Notes: generated by a model from the sequence alone, not told the origin. DNA of 64,000 nucleotides from Medicago truncatula (GCF_003473485.1 NC_053048.1:24793255-24857254); one strand, 5' to 3'; shown: positions 1 through 12,287, counted from the stretch's first letter. Numbers and translations: made by a program.

Positions 1-476
1 AACGATATCTCTAAAATCCTACCAACTGTAAATTACAGTAATACTTCTCGTGGAAAAGAAAAAATGCTTCCATAAAATGTATTCAGGTATCTCTTTTAAG
101 ACTTGATCTATGGCAAACATATCATACTATAATTTCAATTCCCAAATGAATTTCATTAGTGTAAATAATAAGAAATGTTGAAGAATCTGCTATTATGTCG
201 GATGATAATTATCACTAGTACACAAAAAATTTACTTGTTTTAGAGAGGATGGTGACAATTAAACTTAAATCAAATGCCACAGAAAGGTGGCCTGTTTTCT
301 TTTGGTTGTTCAATAAATCTGCCAAACATATTACCATCCAAAACAAGATAATGTTTTGCCTTAGGCTAGATTCAATAACACAAGGTGATGCTGATTCATC
401 AGAGCATGGGGTATGAAATTATGCAATTCCACCACAAATAACATAGTTGATAATATAGTGTCAAGCTTGTAAAAAC
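1..476. other. no recognisable gene
   Basis: This is AT-rich sequence with no open frame of useful length on either strand. I see no RNA gene or repeat boundary before the LTR-like unit that begins at 477. Confidence 0.4.
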
Positions 477-1770
477 TGTTGGAACACTTGAATGAATTAT
501 TGGAAGTTAGAACAGTAAACATAAAATCCCACATTTGGTAGAATTAGTGTTGTGTGAATTGAAAAAAGTGGAAGTCCCACACGTAGGATAGAACACACAT
601 TAGTAGTGTTAAATTCGATCCAACAAACTATCTAAATATTTTCGGACTTATTTGCTCGCGGGTAGGGATAGGAATAGGCCAAGCCGGCCTACAGCCTAGC
701 CTACGACAAGCCAGGCTAGGCTTTCTCCTTAAATAGAGAAGGCCTAGGCTTTTTTAGAAGCCTATTTAGCTTAAAAGGCTAGGCCACAGACCATTTAAAA
801 AGTCTCTTAAGCCTATTAGGTCGCCCTATTTAAGTAAATATGAATAATAATATTTATTATAATATTATATTTTGTACTTTGAATTAAAATATAAATTTGT
901 TAACTTTTTCAATAATTTAAGGTTATTAGTATACATTAATTTTTCGCATATATAAATGTATTATTATAAACTAGAATTGAAATATGATACAATATATAGT
1001 CAAATTCCGTAAAAACTCATGTTGATTATCAAAAGATAGTATAATCTAATTGATTTATTGGTTGGCTGATCTATTTAAACTTATATCACATTGTTTATTT
1101 AAAGATGTTCATATGATATAGGCTTTTAAACAGGCTAGCAGGTCGTAACAGACTTTCAGAAGACCAAGCTCAGGCCTAAAAAGTAAGTCTATGTCAGGTC
1201 GCATGCTAGGCTTAGGCCTTAAAAAAATTTGGTAGGCTAGGCGTAGGCCTTGCAAAGCCAAGCTCGGCCTAGCCTATCCTCACCCCTACTTGCGGGTTCC
1301 ATCTTAAGCTCCAAGCTTATGTGATCTGTTTGTTATTTCAACTGATATTTGAATACTAGTTCTCCAAATCTCTCCAGACCAGTTGCAAATTCTCGCTATA
1401 AAAGGAGAGCTACATAGTTCATTCAGTACATCGAACAAGACTATGAATTACCGAATCTTTTCCTTCTTTTCTCCCTTCGACTTGTTTTCACGAGTTGTTC
1501 TTCTCTTCATCTTTTCTATCTTTCGCATCAGCTTCGAGTGGTATTCATACCATATTGAGGGTGTAATTCTCGAACGATTATTTACGGTGAAGTAGATAGT
1601 CACATTGTGTGAATTGAGATGTTTTATCATGGAGACGGCATGATTGATAGTATGTTTTGCACAACTTTGGAAAGTGAGGCGGAACATCTTAAAGAGAGTG
1701 ACCTAGTCGTGACTTGACTTGGTAATTTCTTCCATGGTAAATCTTTCTAAGGTATTTTTGGAATCCAACA
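477..1770 (+). mobile_element. LTR-like unit (copia type), interrupted by a hAT MITE
   Basis: The unit starts TGTTGGAAC and ends TCCAACA, a 7-bp inverted pair of the TG...CA type that bounds LTRs. Inside are CCCACA motifs often seen near the start of plant copia LTRs and a TATA box (CTATAAAAG) near 1398 on the plus strand. Without the 626-bp insert at 663-1288 it would be about 670 bp long. The 5 bases on either side (AAAAC and CCAAG) do not match, so it is either old, recombined, or one LTR of a truncated element. I see no primer-binding site after 1770. Confidence 0.45.
663..1288. mobile_element. hAT-type MITE, 626 bp
   Basis: The termini are inverted: left TAGGGATAGGAATAGGC, right (reverse complement) TAGGGGTGAGGATAGGC. 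They are flanked by an 8-bp target-site duplication, CTCGCGGG at 655-662 and CTTGCGGG at 1289-1296 (one mismatch), the size made by hAT transposases. Both subterminal regions are packed with AGGCCTAGGC/GGCTAGGC motifs, probable transposase-binding repeats. There is no coding sequence, so it is non-autonomous. It sits inside the LTR-like unit 477-1770 and is younger than it. Confidence 0.85.
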
Positions 1771-3600
1771 CCAAGACTTTATTTTATTTGACAAGTTTTA
1801 TCATATTCTACTTTATTTTTTTGTACTCAAAACTTGCTCGAATCGGCTGACTTGTACGATTTTGTAAATACTATGCAAATTTGACTTGCTAAGTATCTTT
1901 GAATTTAAACTTCTGGTTTGAGCTTCATTGGATAACACAATTGTTCTTCAAATAATAACCTTACATAGAATCATCATTAAGATTACTATTAGAGGATGAG
2001 TTCCTTGATCACAAGACGATAATTTCTTCATTCCTCATACAGTGATTTAACAGTAACTTTCTTGGTCTTTGAACAAATCTTACATCACAAGCTGATGCAT
2101 GGTTGAATTTTATATTTATTGACCAGAGGTAGAGCTTATATGCTTATTCGTAAAGAAAAATACCATATGCTTGATTTATCAGATACTTTGCTGTTTGTCT
2201 ATAATGTATCAGAGGTAGAGGCTCATTTATCTCTTGTGAGTTGTGACCATGATGATCAGACGATCATTGTATTTGACGCTTCTTTGCAAGAGTGATGATT
2301 AGAGTTTTGGACGCTGTTTTTGTTAAATTTGATCTACCATACTTGCTTCTTGACCATTTGATAATTTTGGTTTTGCTTTTACTGACTTCTTTTTAACTAT
2401 CAGTGGTGTTGATAAAATAAAACAAACTACTATACCCAATACCAACACAATGAGAAACTTAGCTACTCGAATCCACTAGAATTGATGCTCCACCTTCTTC
2501 CTAAGTTCTCCTATGTCTCACTCTGTTTGTCTATGCTTGGAGAGTGGTAGAATGTTGAAAATGGTGAAGTGAAGCTCTATTTATAGAGTTTTCAAAAATG
2601 GGATTTCACTTAACGAATTGATACTAGTTGAGCAAATTGATATTTCTTCACCTGTGGGTTTCTTCCAGCTCAACACTGAGTCCTTGTATAACGAATTGAT
2701 ACTAATGTTTTGGTGAATGAAGTTGTCTTCTCCGATCAGAATGCAGACACGGTGCTCCAGCAAGCAACGGTTACGGTGGTCCATCGCTCTTTCTCTGAAG
2801 CAGCGGCGACGGTGACGGTTGAGACTTAGGGTGAGATGGGAGAGGTGATGTGAAGGAGAATGGGGAGGGTGCTGCCTTTGTGTGGTCAGAAAGGGGGAAG
2901 CAGTGGAGGGGATGGACAAAAGGGAGATACAATGATGTTGGTGAAGGAAGAAGAAGGAAGGTAGGTAGCATCACAGAAACGCGTGTGGCCTTTGTTTTCC
3001 ATTAAACAAAGTTTTTACTAAACCTTTTAATCTCGGTCTTTGGTTCTATTTTAGCCACATGTCACACATCCAAGAAGCAAAAAAGAGTAAATGGAGGTTC
3101 TCTAAATGGAGCAAAGATGGACTCCATGTTAATATGCTAAACATAGAAATTTTGTATACGAAATTGTGTTAACTTATTTCTCAAAAGTTAAATATTTTAT
3201 GTGAATTATTTTTTTTCAATAAATAGTTGCTATTATTTAAATCCTTAACATATGCCCTTAGGGCACAAGTTAATAAGACCCTTTAAATATTTGAAGAGAA
3301 AATAAAATAAATTGTTAGTTTTGGGACTAAAACTAAATTTTTTTGGTTAAATACCGAAATTGGAACTAAAATTTATTCAACATGTGAAAATAGGGATACA
3401 AAAATTAAATTTTAAAATGAGAAGACCAAAATCATGTTCAAGTAAAATAAGGAGATCAAAAGTGCATTTAAGGCATTAATCAAATTTCATATTGGAAATT
3501 TTTATAATGAAATAATAATAGTTATTGGTTTAAATTTATAATTGTTAAATTTAACCTAATCATTACTAGAGGGTTTGCGTTAAGGCGATCCTCTCTCTCT
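1771..3600. other. unassigned AT-rich region
   Basis: No convincing gene was found. A minus-strand TATA-like element (CTATAAATAG, about 2577-2587) and a purine/pyrimidine-rich stretch at 2760-2960 are present. The short open frames over the latter are low-complexity and match no family I recognise. The TATA-like site could belong to a decayed LTR. Confidence 0.3.
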
Positions 3601-3881
3601 CCGTTTCTTTTTCTTTTGGCGGCAGAGGGATTAAATGTTTTAATGAATGCAACTGTGTTGATGCTGGTCTTTATACTGGTTTTGGTATAGGAAGTCAAGG
3701 AACAATTTCCATCTCTCATCTTCAATTCGCAGATGATACTTTACTCTTGGGCAAAAAAAGTTGGGCAAATGTCAGGAGTTTAAAAGCAATCCTTATGTTA
3801 TTTGAAACATTATTTGGACTTAAAATAAATTATCATAAGAGTATGTTGGTGGGGGTTAATGTTAATGATTCTTGGCTCCAT
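3600..3881 (+). pseudogene. LINE (L1-type) reverse transcriptase, 5' part
   Basis: The plus strand encodes the reverse transcriptase palm with the hallmark FADD box (HLQFADDTLLLG, about 3718-3752), followed by a typical plant LINE segment (KSWANVRSLKAI, then GLKINYHKS). Upstream, pieces such as AAEGLNVLMNA are in another frame, so a frameshift is present. No start of ORF2 or endonuclease domain is visible. The coding sequence stops at a CACTA transposon inserted after the codons for SWLH and resumes at 12288, so 3600-3881 and 12288-13900 are two halves of one element. Confidence 0.85.
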
Positions 3882-3892
3882 CACTACAAGAA

Positions 3893-4225
3893 ACACTGCC
3901 TTTTGCCAGGGGCAAAATCCCTGTCAAAAGGACAAAATCCCTGGCAAACGGGACATTTGTGAGGGAAAAAACGAGGGGCAGTTGGCCTGGCAAAGGCGCT
4001 CATCGCAAACACTTTGCCAGGGGCTACACCCCTGGCAGAAAAACGAGGGGCTGAACCCCTGGGAAAAAGCCACGCTTTCCCCCTGGCAGAACCCCTGGCA
4101 TGTTCCCTCACTTTCGTCCTGCACCTCTGACTACGACTGACCTCTGATTGCGGCGGCTCTGTCTGAAGAGACAACAGCAAAAAACGAGGGACATGCGAGG
4201 GGTTTAACCCCTGGCAAATGTCCTT
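3893..4225. repeat. CACTA left subterminal repeat array
   Basis: Many direct and inverted copies of a 10-12 bp motif, CCCTGGCAAA / TTTGCCAGGGG, are mixed with AAACGAGGGG. In En/Spm-type elements such subterminal motifs are bound by the TNPA product. The short open frames here come from the repeat composition and are not genes. Confidence 0.85.
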
Positions 4226-4478
4226 ATTTTTTTTAAAAAAATATTATTTTTATGAAAACGAATTTTTTTTATTAATTAATAAAATATATTTAAATTAATT
4301 TAAAAATCAATTTTTTTTAAAAAAATTGTTAAAAAATCAATTTAATTAAAAAATATATATTTAAAAAAATTAATTTTTTTTTTAAAACACAATTAAATGC
4401 ATATAAATAAAGTTTAATCACACAAACACTATATAAGTCTAATTAAAATGCATGAAATAGAAAGTGTACTTAATAATA

Positions 4479-6452
4479 TTACAAACCGTGCAGGAAAATA
4501 AATATTGTGCCGGGAAGCATGGAAAACCTCCCATAATCATACAAACCATAACATAATAGTAAAGAAAACACACAACAAGCATAATAAGCATCAATCATCC
4601 ATCTCGAGTCGTCATCATCATCCTCTTCGCCCTCACCATACACTTCATAGGGGTCGTCCGCATCATCATCACACACTGGAGGAGCCCTCACACTCTCTCG
4701 GCTTCCACTCTGCTGCCCAACACCTTGCTCATTCATATTCCAGCCTTGATCTTGCCTAAATGTGTCCAACTGAGAGTCTAGGAATTCTCGTTGCTTCCTA
4801 ACCACCTCATGGATCAGGTCCTGTTGGGTTTGCATATGGGCAGCAAGCTGTTCTTGAGTCAACCTAGTGATCAGATCCCGCATTTCTGGAGTGAGCTCAG
4901 GTTGCCGAGAAGAGCCCTCCCCAGCATTAAGGGTCAACTTTAGAGTGGTAGCAACACCCTTGCGGTAGTTTCCAGCTAAGTTTCCTGCACCGTACAATCG
5001 CCCCTTCTTCTTCTCACCAGCAACTTTCGTCCATGCACGAAGTGTGAGAGCTTCATCAACAGAGCATCCACGGGAGAGCGCCTCCGATAGCTGACGATCA
5101 TACTCCTCCTAAAATAAATAAGAATAAAATAGTTAAAGATAAATAAACATTAACAAAAAATTATAACCACTAATAAAATTAATTAAAATACACTTATGTA
5201 ACAATTACCTGGCATATCTTGGAGCGATCATCAACATACTGGCCTGATCGATATGTGTGGGTCTTCTTGTGGAGCTCATTTATGTATGGCTCCCTACCCA
5301 GCTTCTTTGCCTAATTGACAAGAAACACGATTATTAAGTAGTTAGTAAAACATTAAACTATTTTAACCACAAAATATTTAAAAACATACATTCTATAAAA
5401 TTAATTAACAGAGTTATTATTTTTAATTACCAGTCGACGGGCATGCTCTGCTTTGCTTATGCAGCCTCCCGTGTGGATGCATCCCCCTTTCTCTGATGCT
5501 CTGTTCTTCTTTGCCTTCTCTGATTTCGTCTTAAACTCTGGACTCCCCCAATAGTCCACCAACTGCCTCATAAGTGGCTTCCCGATCCAGTAGGGCCTCT
5601 TTCCAGCAGTCTCGTGACGAAGTCGGACATGTCGCAACATGTCGGAGAGGCGGGCAGAAGCTCTAATGTGAAAGTTCCTCCTTATTTGAGCATAGTACCT
5701 AGGGTTCCAGGTACACTTCATCTGCATATTTGTTAACATATTTTAGGAAATTAGTAAATTATAACATATGTGCAGATAAGTTAAAATATATTATGATAAG
5801 TATTAATGTAACCTCAAAAAGACCAAACCATGCATCCTTTTCATCATCTGGGATATCACCATAAGTCTTCCAAAATCCATGAAACCTTCCCTGGATGATG
5901 TCTCTAATGGCACTGGCGGCTGGCTTGCAGGGCATGAAACTACAAACAATGAAAACTCATATAGTTAAACATTACATAAATTTATAACAATATACATATT
6001 GAACAAAAATACATAAAGACTTACGAGTTCCCGCTAGGCACAATGATGTAACACTCTTGTTCATCTTGCGGATAATCTGCCATCTCCTCATCATCATCAT
6101 CAGCACCCTGTTGGGGTTGGGGTTGGGGTTGGGGCGGGGGTTGTTGATGTTGGGGTGGTGGGGGTTGTTGATGTTGAGGGATCATAAAGCCGGTCTGCCC
6201 ATGAGGAAATGTTGGTGGAGGAGGCAACTGGTAACCTGTAGGGAGGATAAAACCAACAGGTGCAACAACACCAGACCCTCCACCGGGTGCAGCAGCACTA
6301 GCTTGGGATGACCCAGTCGATCCCTGGCTAGAAGAAGAGGGTGGTCTGGGAAAGGGAGTCAATGTGGCAAGTGTGGCTGGATCCGCAATGTGTGTTCTGA
6401 ACCGCCTCCTGGGGTCCTTACTCTTGCCTTTCTCTTTTTCTTTCGGAGGCAT
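4479..6452 (-). CDS. CACTA second gene, TNPA-like / Transposase_24 family, 5 exons
   Basis: Inferred exons on the minus strand are 6025-6452, 5813-5939, 5431-5721, 5209-5310 and 4479-5108. All have GT-AG introns and total 1578 nt, giving 525 aa in one frame. The start (MPPKEKEKGK) follows a possible acceptor (TTTAACAG), so a 5'-UTR intron is likely. The N-terminal 140 residues are low-complexity, Ser/Gly- then Pro/Gln-rich, ending in an acidic run. The middle (FHGFWKTYGDIP, then RRNFHIRASARLSDMLRHVR) resembles the plant Transposase_24 (PF03004) family, and a Gln-rich helical segment and acidic tail follow. In En/Spm the equivalent protein binds subterminal repeats and aids transposition. The last residues, after the DDDDD run, may be misread if another intron exists. 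Confidence 0.82.
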
Positions 6453-6606
6453 TGTGAATCTGTTAAATAACAAAAAAAAACGATATTGTAAAGGACTCAA
6501 ATATATATACATCATTAAACAAGCGATATCTTCATTCAAACTCAAATGTATTCAAGATTACAATAAATTCAAATTCAATCATTACAAGGGTGGATAACAA
6601 TATACT

Positions 6607-9600
6607 TCAAGTGTTGTTATCAGACGCATAGTTATATTCATCTACATCACCATCATCAACTTGATTGTCTTGCTGGTCCCCTTCATTATTATCATCAACA
6701 ACGTCTTCATTCTCATCTTCAACTTCATCACGCATCTCCAAAATAGAAGGATCAACCTGATCCCCTTCAACTTGAGAGTCTTGCCAACTTGTAACTTGAT
6801 CTACTTCAATTATCTCATTTACATGTGTCATATCATCGGCTTGGTAAGCAACTTCTTCGTTTGTTTCTTCAGTCTCGATGCGGCCCCTCGGTTTTGTTTT
6901 GATTGCAACAGACCAACCTCGTTTGCGTGGTAGAGTTGGGGGATAAGGAACACAGTACACTTGCCTAACATTGTGTGCCATGATAAACGGGTCATATTCT
7001 TTATATTTTTTGTCGACTCGAATGTCAACAGTGTTGCATAATTTATTAATTTTAGTCCATCTAGGCGAGGGATCAAACCAGTCACAATAAAACAACATCA
7101 CTTTATTGTCATTATATGAAAGCTCATAAATGTGTTTGATCACGCCATAGAAATCATCTTCACCTCCATCTGTAACTCCTTTTACATAAACACCACTATT
7201 AATAGTCTTTTTGCCTTCCGTCCAAGAGTGGGTATGAAATTTATATCCATTCACGAAGTAGGTGTGAAATTCATTGGCACATTGTAAAGGACCCTGAGAT
7301 AATTGCCGTAAACGGATGACCTCATCAGTTGGCTCGGCATTATACACTCTTTGTTTAAACCAAGCTGGAAAATATTCATGTATCGAACCAACTGTCGATC
7401 CTTCACCAAACTCCGCATAAAAAGCAATAAATTCCCTAAAAAGCAATAAATTCAATACGAAGTTGTTAATCGCGTTAAAACTTATTGTTATATGGACTAG
7501 TAAAAATGGGTAGGAATATATTTACTTACTCAAGGTATGGTTTAACTTCCGCACAATTAATCAAAACATGAACATGAGCAGACCGCATCTCTTTCTGATC
7601 TACCATCCAATATTGAAGCACCTTGCCCGCGTGTCGACCATGAAGATTGAATACGGATAAGGTTGACGGATCCCGAAAATCGTTAACCTCAACTTCATTT
7701 CTTGTATTTGATGGAGTAAGTAGACGATCAACGAAATAATGGCCGATAAAGTATGTGGTTTCCTTGGCTGTGTAAATAGCAACAATTGATCCTTCCACTT
7801 TGGCCAGATTTTTAGCTGCTCGTTTTGAGTCACCCATGAATCTTTTAAAAGGGTACATCCACCTATATTGAACAGGTCCGCCAAGTATAGCTTCATATGC
7901 CAGATGCACAGGAAGATGTTCCATAGAGTCAAAGAAACCTGGTGGAAAAATTTGCTCCAACTGACAGATAATGATTGGCATATTCTTCTCCATTTTCTCA
8001 AGTTCATCAACTCTCAAGGTTGAAGCGCACAAATTTTTAAAAAATTGACTAATCTCAATAAGTGGATCTAGCACATGTTTGGGCAATGAACTAAATGCAA
8101 TTGGGATAAAGTTCTCCAAGAAAATGTGAGAGTCATGACTTTTCATCCCATGCAACCTTCCCGTGTTGACATCGGCACACCTGCCTATGTTAGAAGAATA
8201 TCCATCGGGCATTCTCAAATCCTTCAACCATTGACACACTAATTTCGCTTCTTGGGCAGATAGGCTGGAGTTGGCTTTCGGTTTCAATAACTTCCCATTC
8301 GGTTGAGGTTTCAACTCCAAATCCTTTCGTTTGCAATATATTTGTAAGTCTTTTCTAGCCTTCTCATTGTCTTTTGTTTTGCCTTTGACATCCATCACTG
8401 TGTTAAATATGTTGTCAAAGACATTCTTCTCAATGTGCATTACATCAAGATTATGTCTGAGCAAGTTATCTTTCCAATATGGGAGGTCCCAAAATATACT
8501 CCTTTTAGTCCAGTGGTGGTCTACTCCGTATCTTGGTATTGGGACAGCTCGACCATAATCAGTGACTTTTGGATAATCACAAACTCTTGTCCACACTTCT
8601 TCTGATGTAATCTTAGGTGGAGGACCAACAAAAACTCTCTCATCCTTCTTGAAACCATTCTTAAGTCTTCTAAACGGGTGATTATGAGGCAAGAACGGAC
8701 GATGACAGTCAAACCACGAACTCTTCCCTCCACTTTCCAAAGTAAATGCCTTTGTATTTTCTATACAATGTGGACATGCAAATCTACCATGGGTACTCCA
8801 ACCGGACAACATGCCATAAGCGGGAAAATCATTAATGGTCCACATCAAAGCTGCTCTCAACTTGAAATTTTGTTTTCTAGAAATATCATATGTCAATTCT
8901 CCAGCCCACAACCTCTTCAAATCATCAATTAACGGTTGTAGAAACACGTCTATGCCTGCTTTAGGGTTATCTGGTCCTGGTACAATACAACTCAAAAACA
9001 AGTATGGTTTTGTCATGCACATTTCAGGAGGGAGATTATACGGGGTTACAATGATTGGCCAACAAGAATATGGTTTTGCCGAGGATTGGACATATGGCTG
9101 AAAACCGTCAGAGCATAATCCAAGTCTCACATTCCGTGGATCTGCTGCAAAATCAGGATGTACTCGATCAAAGTGTTTCCACGCTTCACCGTCAGAAGGA
9201 TGTCGCATCACTCCGGGAATTCCATTTGAATGATGCCACGTCATTTGACTAGCAGTTTTCATCGATGCAAACAGTCTTTGTAATCTTGGTATAATTGGCA
9301 AGTAAAACATTGACTTAACCGCAACTCGTTTCTGCTTGCTAATACCGTACCTCGGGCTTTGACAAAATTTACATTCCTCCAATGCTCCATCATTTATCCC
9401 AAACTCATTGTCATAAAACAACATGCATCCATTTCTACAACAATCAATCTTTTTAACTGATAATCCCAACTTCATCACCAACCTCTTCGCAGCATGATAA
9501 TTCATTGGCAGATTATCTTTGAACGGAGTCACGGCCTTCAACATCTTCGTAATATCATCCATACCATCATCAGGATTAAGATAATTCGACTTATGAGATA

Positions 9601-10168
9601 AAAGCCACACACACATAGATAGCTTAGAGTGCGAAGACCCTTCATACAAAGGTGTATTACTTTCACTCAACAATCGGTAAAATCTTTGCGCCTTCTCATT
9701 CGGGGGTTGTTCCTCTTCATCATCTTCAACATCTTCACCATAAGACAATTCCACCCCTAAAGCGTCCGCAACCATATCATCCATCATGTTGAATTGTTCT
9801 GTGTTGACATCTTCATTGTATTCCACATTTGTTTCCACATTTGTTCCACCATGGCTAGTAGAAGCTTGTGCATTGACCCCTACCCCAAAATTCTGAAACA
9901 TTTCACCATTATATGTCCAAACCCAATAATTAGGCATAAAACCAACTTTTTTTAGGTGTTTCTTCACATCCCCAGGATCGGTAATTATATGTCTGCACCT
10001 ACATTTTAGACACGGACATCTAATTCCTCCCTCATCTCTACAGATTTCTTGCTCCCATGCCCATGAAATAAATCCGTCAACTCCTTCGACAAATTGCGGT
10101 TTTAGTCCAGTTCTTCCCGAAAACGTCCTATCGTACATCCAACGACGATAATATTCATAATACTCCAT
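6607..10168 (-). CDS. CACTA transposase (TNP2 / TNPD type), 2 exons
   Basis: Exon 1 is 7530-10168 and exon 2 is 6607-7435. The donor is CTTGA|GTAAGT and the acceptor TTTAG|G, giving 3468 nt and 1155 aa. Reading through the donor would stop two codons later, so the intron is needed. Domains in order: Transpos_assoc-like N-terminus (about 1-75, with a CPCLKC zinc-binding-like motif); TNP2 catalytic region PF02992 (about 290-430, with SDGFQPY, YNLPPEMCM and LSCIVPGPDNPKAG); NLDVMHIEKNVFDNI; DUF4218 (about 690-800); and DUF4216 in exon 2 (DFYGVIKHIYEL, VMLFYCDWFDPS). The C-terminus is very acidic. It would bind the terminal repeats and cut and join the element in the nucleus. No frameshift or stop was found, so it may be functional. 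Confidence 0.93.
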
Positions 10169-11864
10169 CTTCTACACGTTCCGCAACTTCATTGACATAT
10201 TCCACGTCAAAAATAAATTTTTACTTAACGGAGATAAAATATAAGTTTACGCGCAACTTCATTGACATATTCCGTAACTAACATTACGCGCAAAAAAAAA
10301 TCCCGCTCAAACAATAAAATATAAGTTTACGCGCAAACAAATTAAATTTTTAACTCGCAAACATATAATAATTAATTAGTAAATAATTGTAACATAGTTT
10401 TAATTTTGATCGATAAACAACTTTCTTGTACTATACTATTTTTTAGTCCCTCCTTTTTAAACAATATGCATTATTATATTATATTATTTTATTTTATAAA
10501 AATAATAATTATAAAATTTTAGACACGAAAATGAAACATATTTTAACTTATTAAAAAAAAACAGATGTTAACAAAGTTTTAATTTAAAAAAAAAAAACTG
10601 ATTTTTAACACTATTTTAATAAATTGTTTTCCAACAATAGAACTTTTTAGTATAGTATTTTTTATTAAGCATTTTTATTTTCCTACGCTTTCATTAATTT
10701 TAATTTATAAAAATAATAATTATAACATAATTATAATTTAAATATAAAAACAGATTTTTAAATATAAAAACAGATTTTAATTTATTAAAAAACAGCATTA
10801 GGTTTAATAATCTATTTTTATATTTAAATTATAATTATGTTATAATTTAAAAACTGGTTTTAATATGGCATGAACTAAACTAAAATATCTTTATAAAAAC
10901 TAGGTATTAAAAATTTAAAAAAAATAAATTTTTAATAACAGATTTAGTTTAACTAACAATTTAACTTTTAAAACAATATTCCCTAATTTTGTTATTTTAA
11001 AACAGTACCGAAATGTACACTTGCCTAAAATTAATTAAACTAGTCCTATTTTCTTTCCTATTTTTCTTTAAAACAATTAAAGTTTATTATTAAAAAAAAC
11101 AGAATATATATAAGCAATTATTGTTTGACCATATTTCTTTTAACATTCTACTACAACATGCATATATTTCATTTTATCACAAAAAAAAAAAAAAAAAAAA
11201 AAACAGCATGCAAATATTTCATTTCATCACAATAAATTAAAACAACATACATATATATTTCATATGATCACAAAAAAAAAACATGCATATATATAATTCA
11301 TTTTATCACAACAAAAACATGCATTTCATCATTTTATCACAAAAAAAACATGGATATATTTAGCAAATTCGAATAAAAAATTACTAACAATATTCATACA
11401 TAATAATATGAGGAAAAAAATTATCATCATTACATTTAATTTATTTACATTTTCGGACAAAAAAAATTACCCAACAATCAACATATATTTTTATAACATA
11501 TCAACATGCATGAATATCAGTTATAGTGTTATGAGGAAAGAAACAAAAAAACTAACTTGTTCAAGCTTTACAAAAAAATATCTGCAATTCAATCCAAAAA
11601 CAACAAGAGCTGGGGCAATAGCTGACCACAGGAGGCGACAAATAACACAACTGCAAATAGTATAGAAAATAAATAACATTAGTAACCACTAAAAATTAAT
11701 ATCATGATAAAAACTGATAAGAAATGAAGATTTTTTTACCAAATAAATGAAGTTTGATGAAGGTTTTGTGTTTTAAGTGAAGAAATTTTGTGAAGAAAAT
11801 TTTGGTTAAGAGTTGCTGGCTCAAATAACCGGTGCATCTCTTATATAGGGAGGGAACAGAAGCC
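10169..11864. other. AT-rich CACTA 5' region (promoter side of transposase)
   Basis: This is noncoding sequence upstream of the transposase inside the element. It holds a short direct repeat of the type CGCAACTTCATTGACATATTCC (about 10182 and 10251), an imperfect inverted repeat (about 10720-10755 against 10808-10845), and a small tandem array at 11150-11350. The transposase promoter must lie here, but no single TATA box can be chosen in such AT-rich DNA. Confidence 0.55.
11150..11350. repeat. degenerate tandem array, about 40-bp unit, five copies
   Basis: Five units share the core TTTCATTTTATCACAAAA, each preceded by CATGCATATAT-like sequence and followed by A-runs of differing length (one more than 20 A). 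The array is internal to the CACTA element. Confidence 0.7.
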
Positions 11865-12270
11865 ACGGCCTTTGCGAGGGGCACCTCCCTGGCACAGTTG
11901 GTCAAATCCTACTATAGGGTAGGCACAGACGAGGCGCAGAACGGCAGGAAAAAGCGACGGAAATATGCCATTTCCGAGGGGTTTAGCCCCTGGCACGCCT
12001 GCAACAGACACGCTTTCCCAGCGCCTTGTCAACTCAACCGGAAAAAGCCTGCAATTTGCGCATCCGAGGGGCAAAGCCCTGGCATAAGTCGTCGGTTTTC
12101 TCTGACACAGCAGAGATTCCTTCAGCTTTTGGATTTTCAAACTCCCGCCTAAACAAAAGCCAGGGCATTTTACAAAAAACGAGGGGCAAAGTCCCTGTCT
12201 TTTTTGCCAGCGGTTGTCCCTGGCAAATTTGCCAGGGGTTTCAAACCTTGACAAAATCCCTGGCAAAAGG
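11865..12270. repeat. CACTA right subterminal repeat array
   Basis: Repeats of CCCTGGCAAA, GAGGGGCAAAG and TTTGCCAGGGG in both orientations mirror the array at the other end. Short open frames in this stretch are repeat artefacts. Confidence 0.8.
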
Positions 12271-12287
12271 CTATTATTCTTGTAGTG

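Larger units (their letters stand above)
3882..12287 (-). mobile_element. CACTA (En/Spm, CMC) transposon, 8406 bp
   Basis: The left end begins CACTACAAGAAACACTGCC; the reverse complement of the right end begins CACTACAAGAATAATAGCC. Both continue into TTTTGCCAGGG. A 3-bp target-site duplication, CAT, lies at 3879-3881 and 12288-12290. Subterminal arrays of CCCTGGCAAA/TTTGCCAGGG and related motifs occupy about 3893-4225 and 11865-12270 in inverted arrangement. Two genes lie on the minus strand: a TNP2-type transposase (6607-10168) and a TNPA/Transposase_24-type gene (4479-6452). All parts of an autonomous element appear present, and I found no stop in the inferred coding sequences. Removing the element and one CAT leaves the host LINE in one frame. 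Confidence 0.97.

Noticed and set aside
2581-2974. Two minus-strand frames rich in Ser, Pro and His
   Set aside because: Low-complexity translation of a purine-rich tract, no family motif, no splice context.
3859-4180. Several overlapping open frames on both strands of up to 98 codons
   Set aside because: They lie wholly in the CACTA subterminal repeat array, and repeat composition explains the lack of stops.
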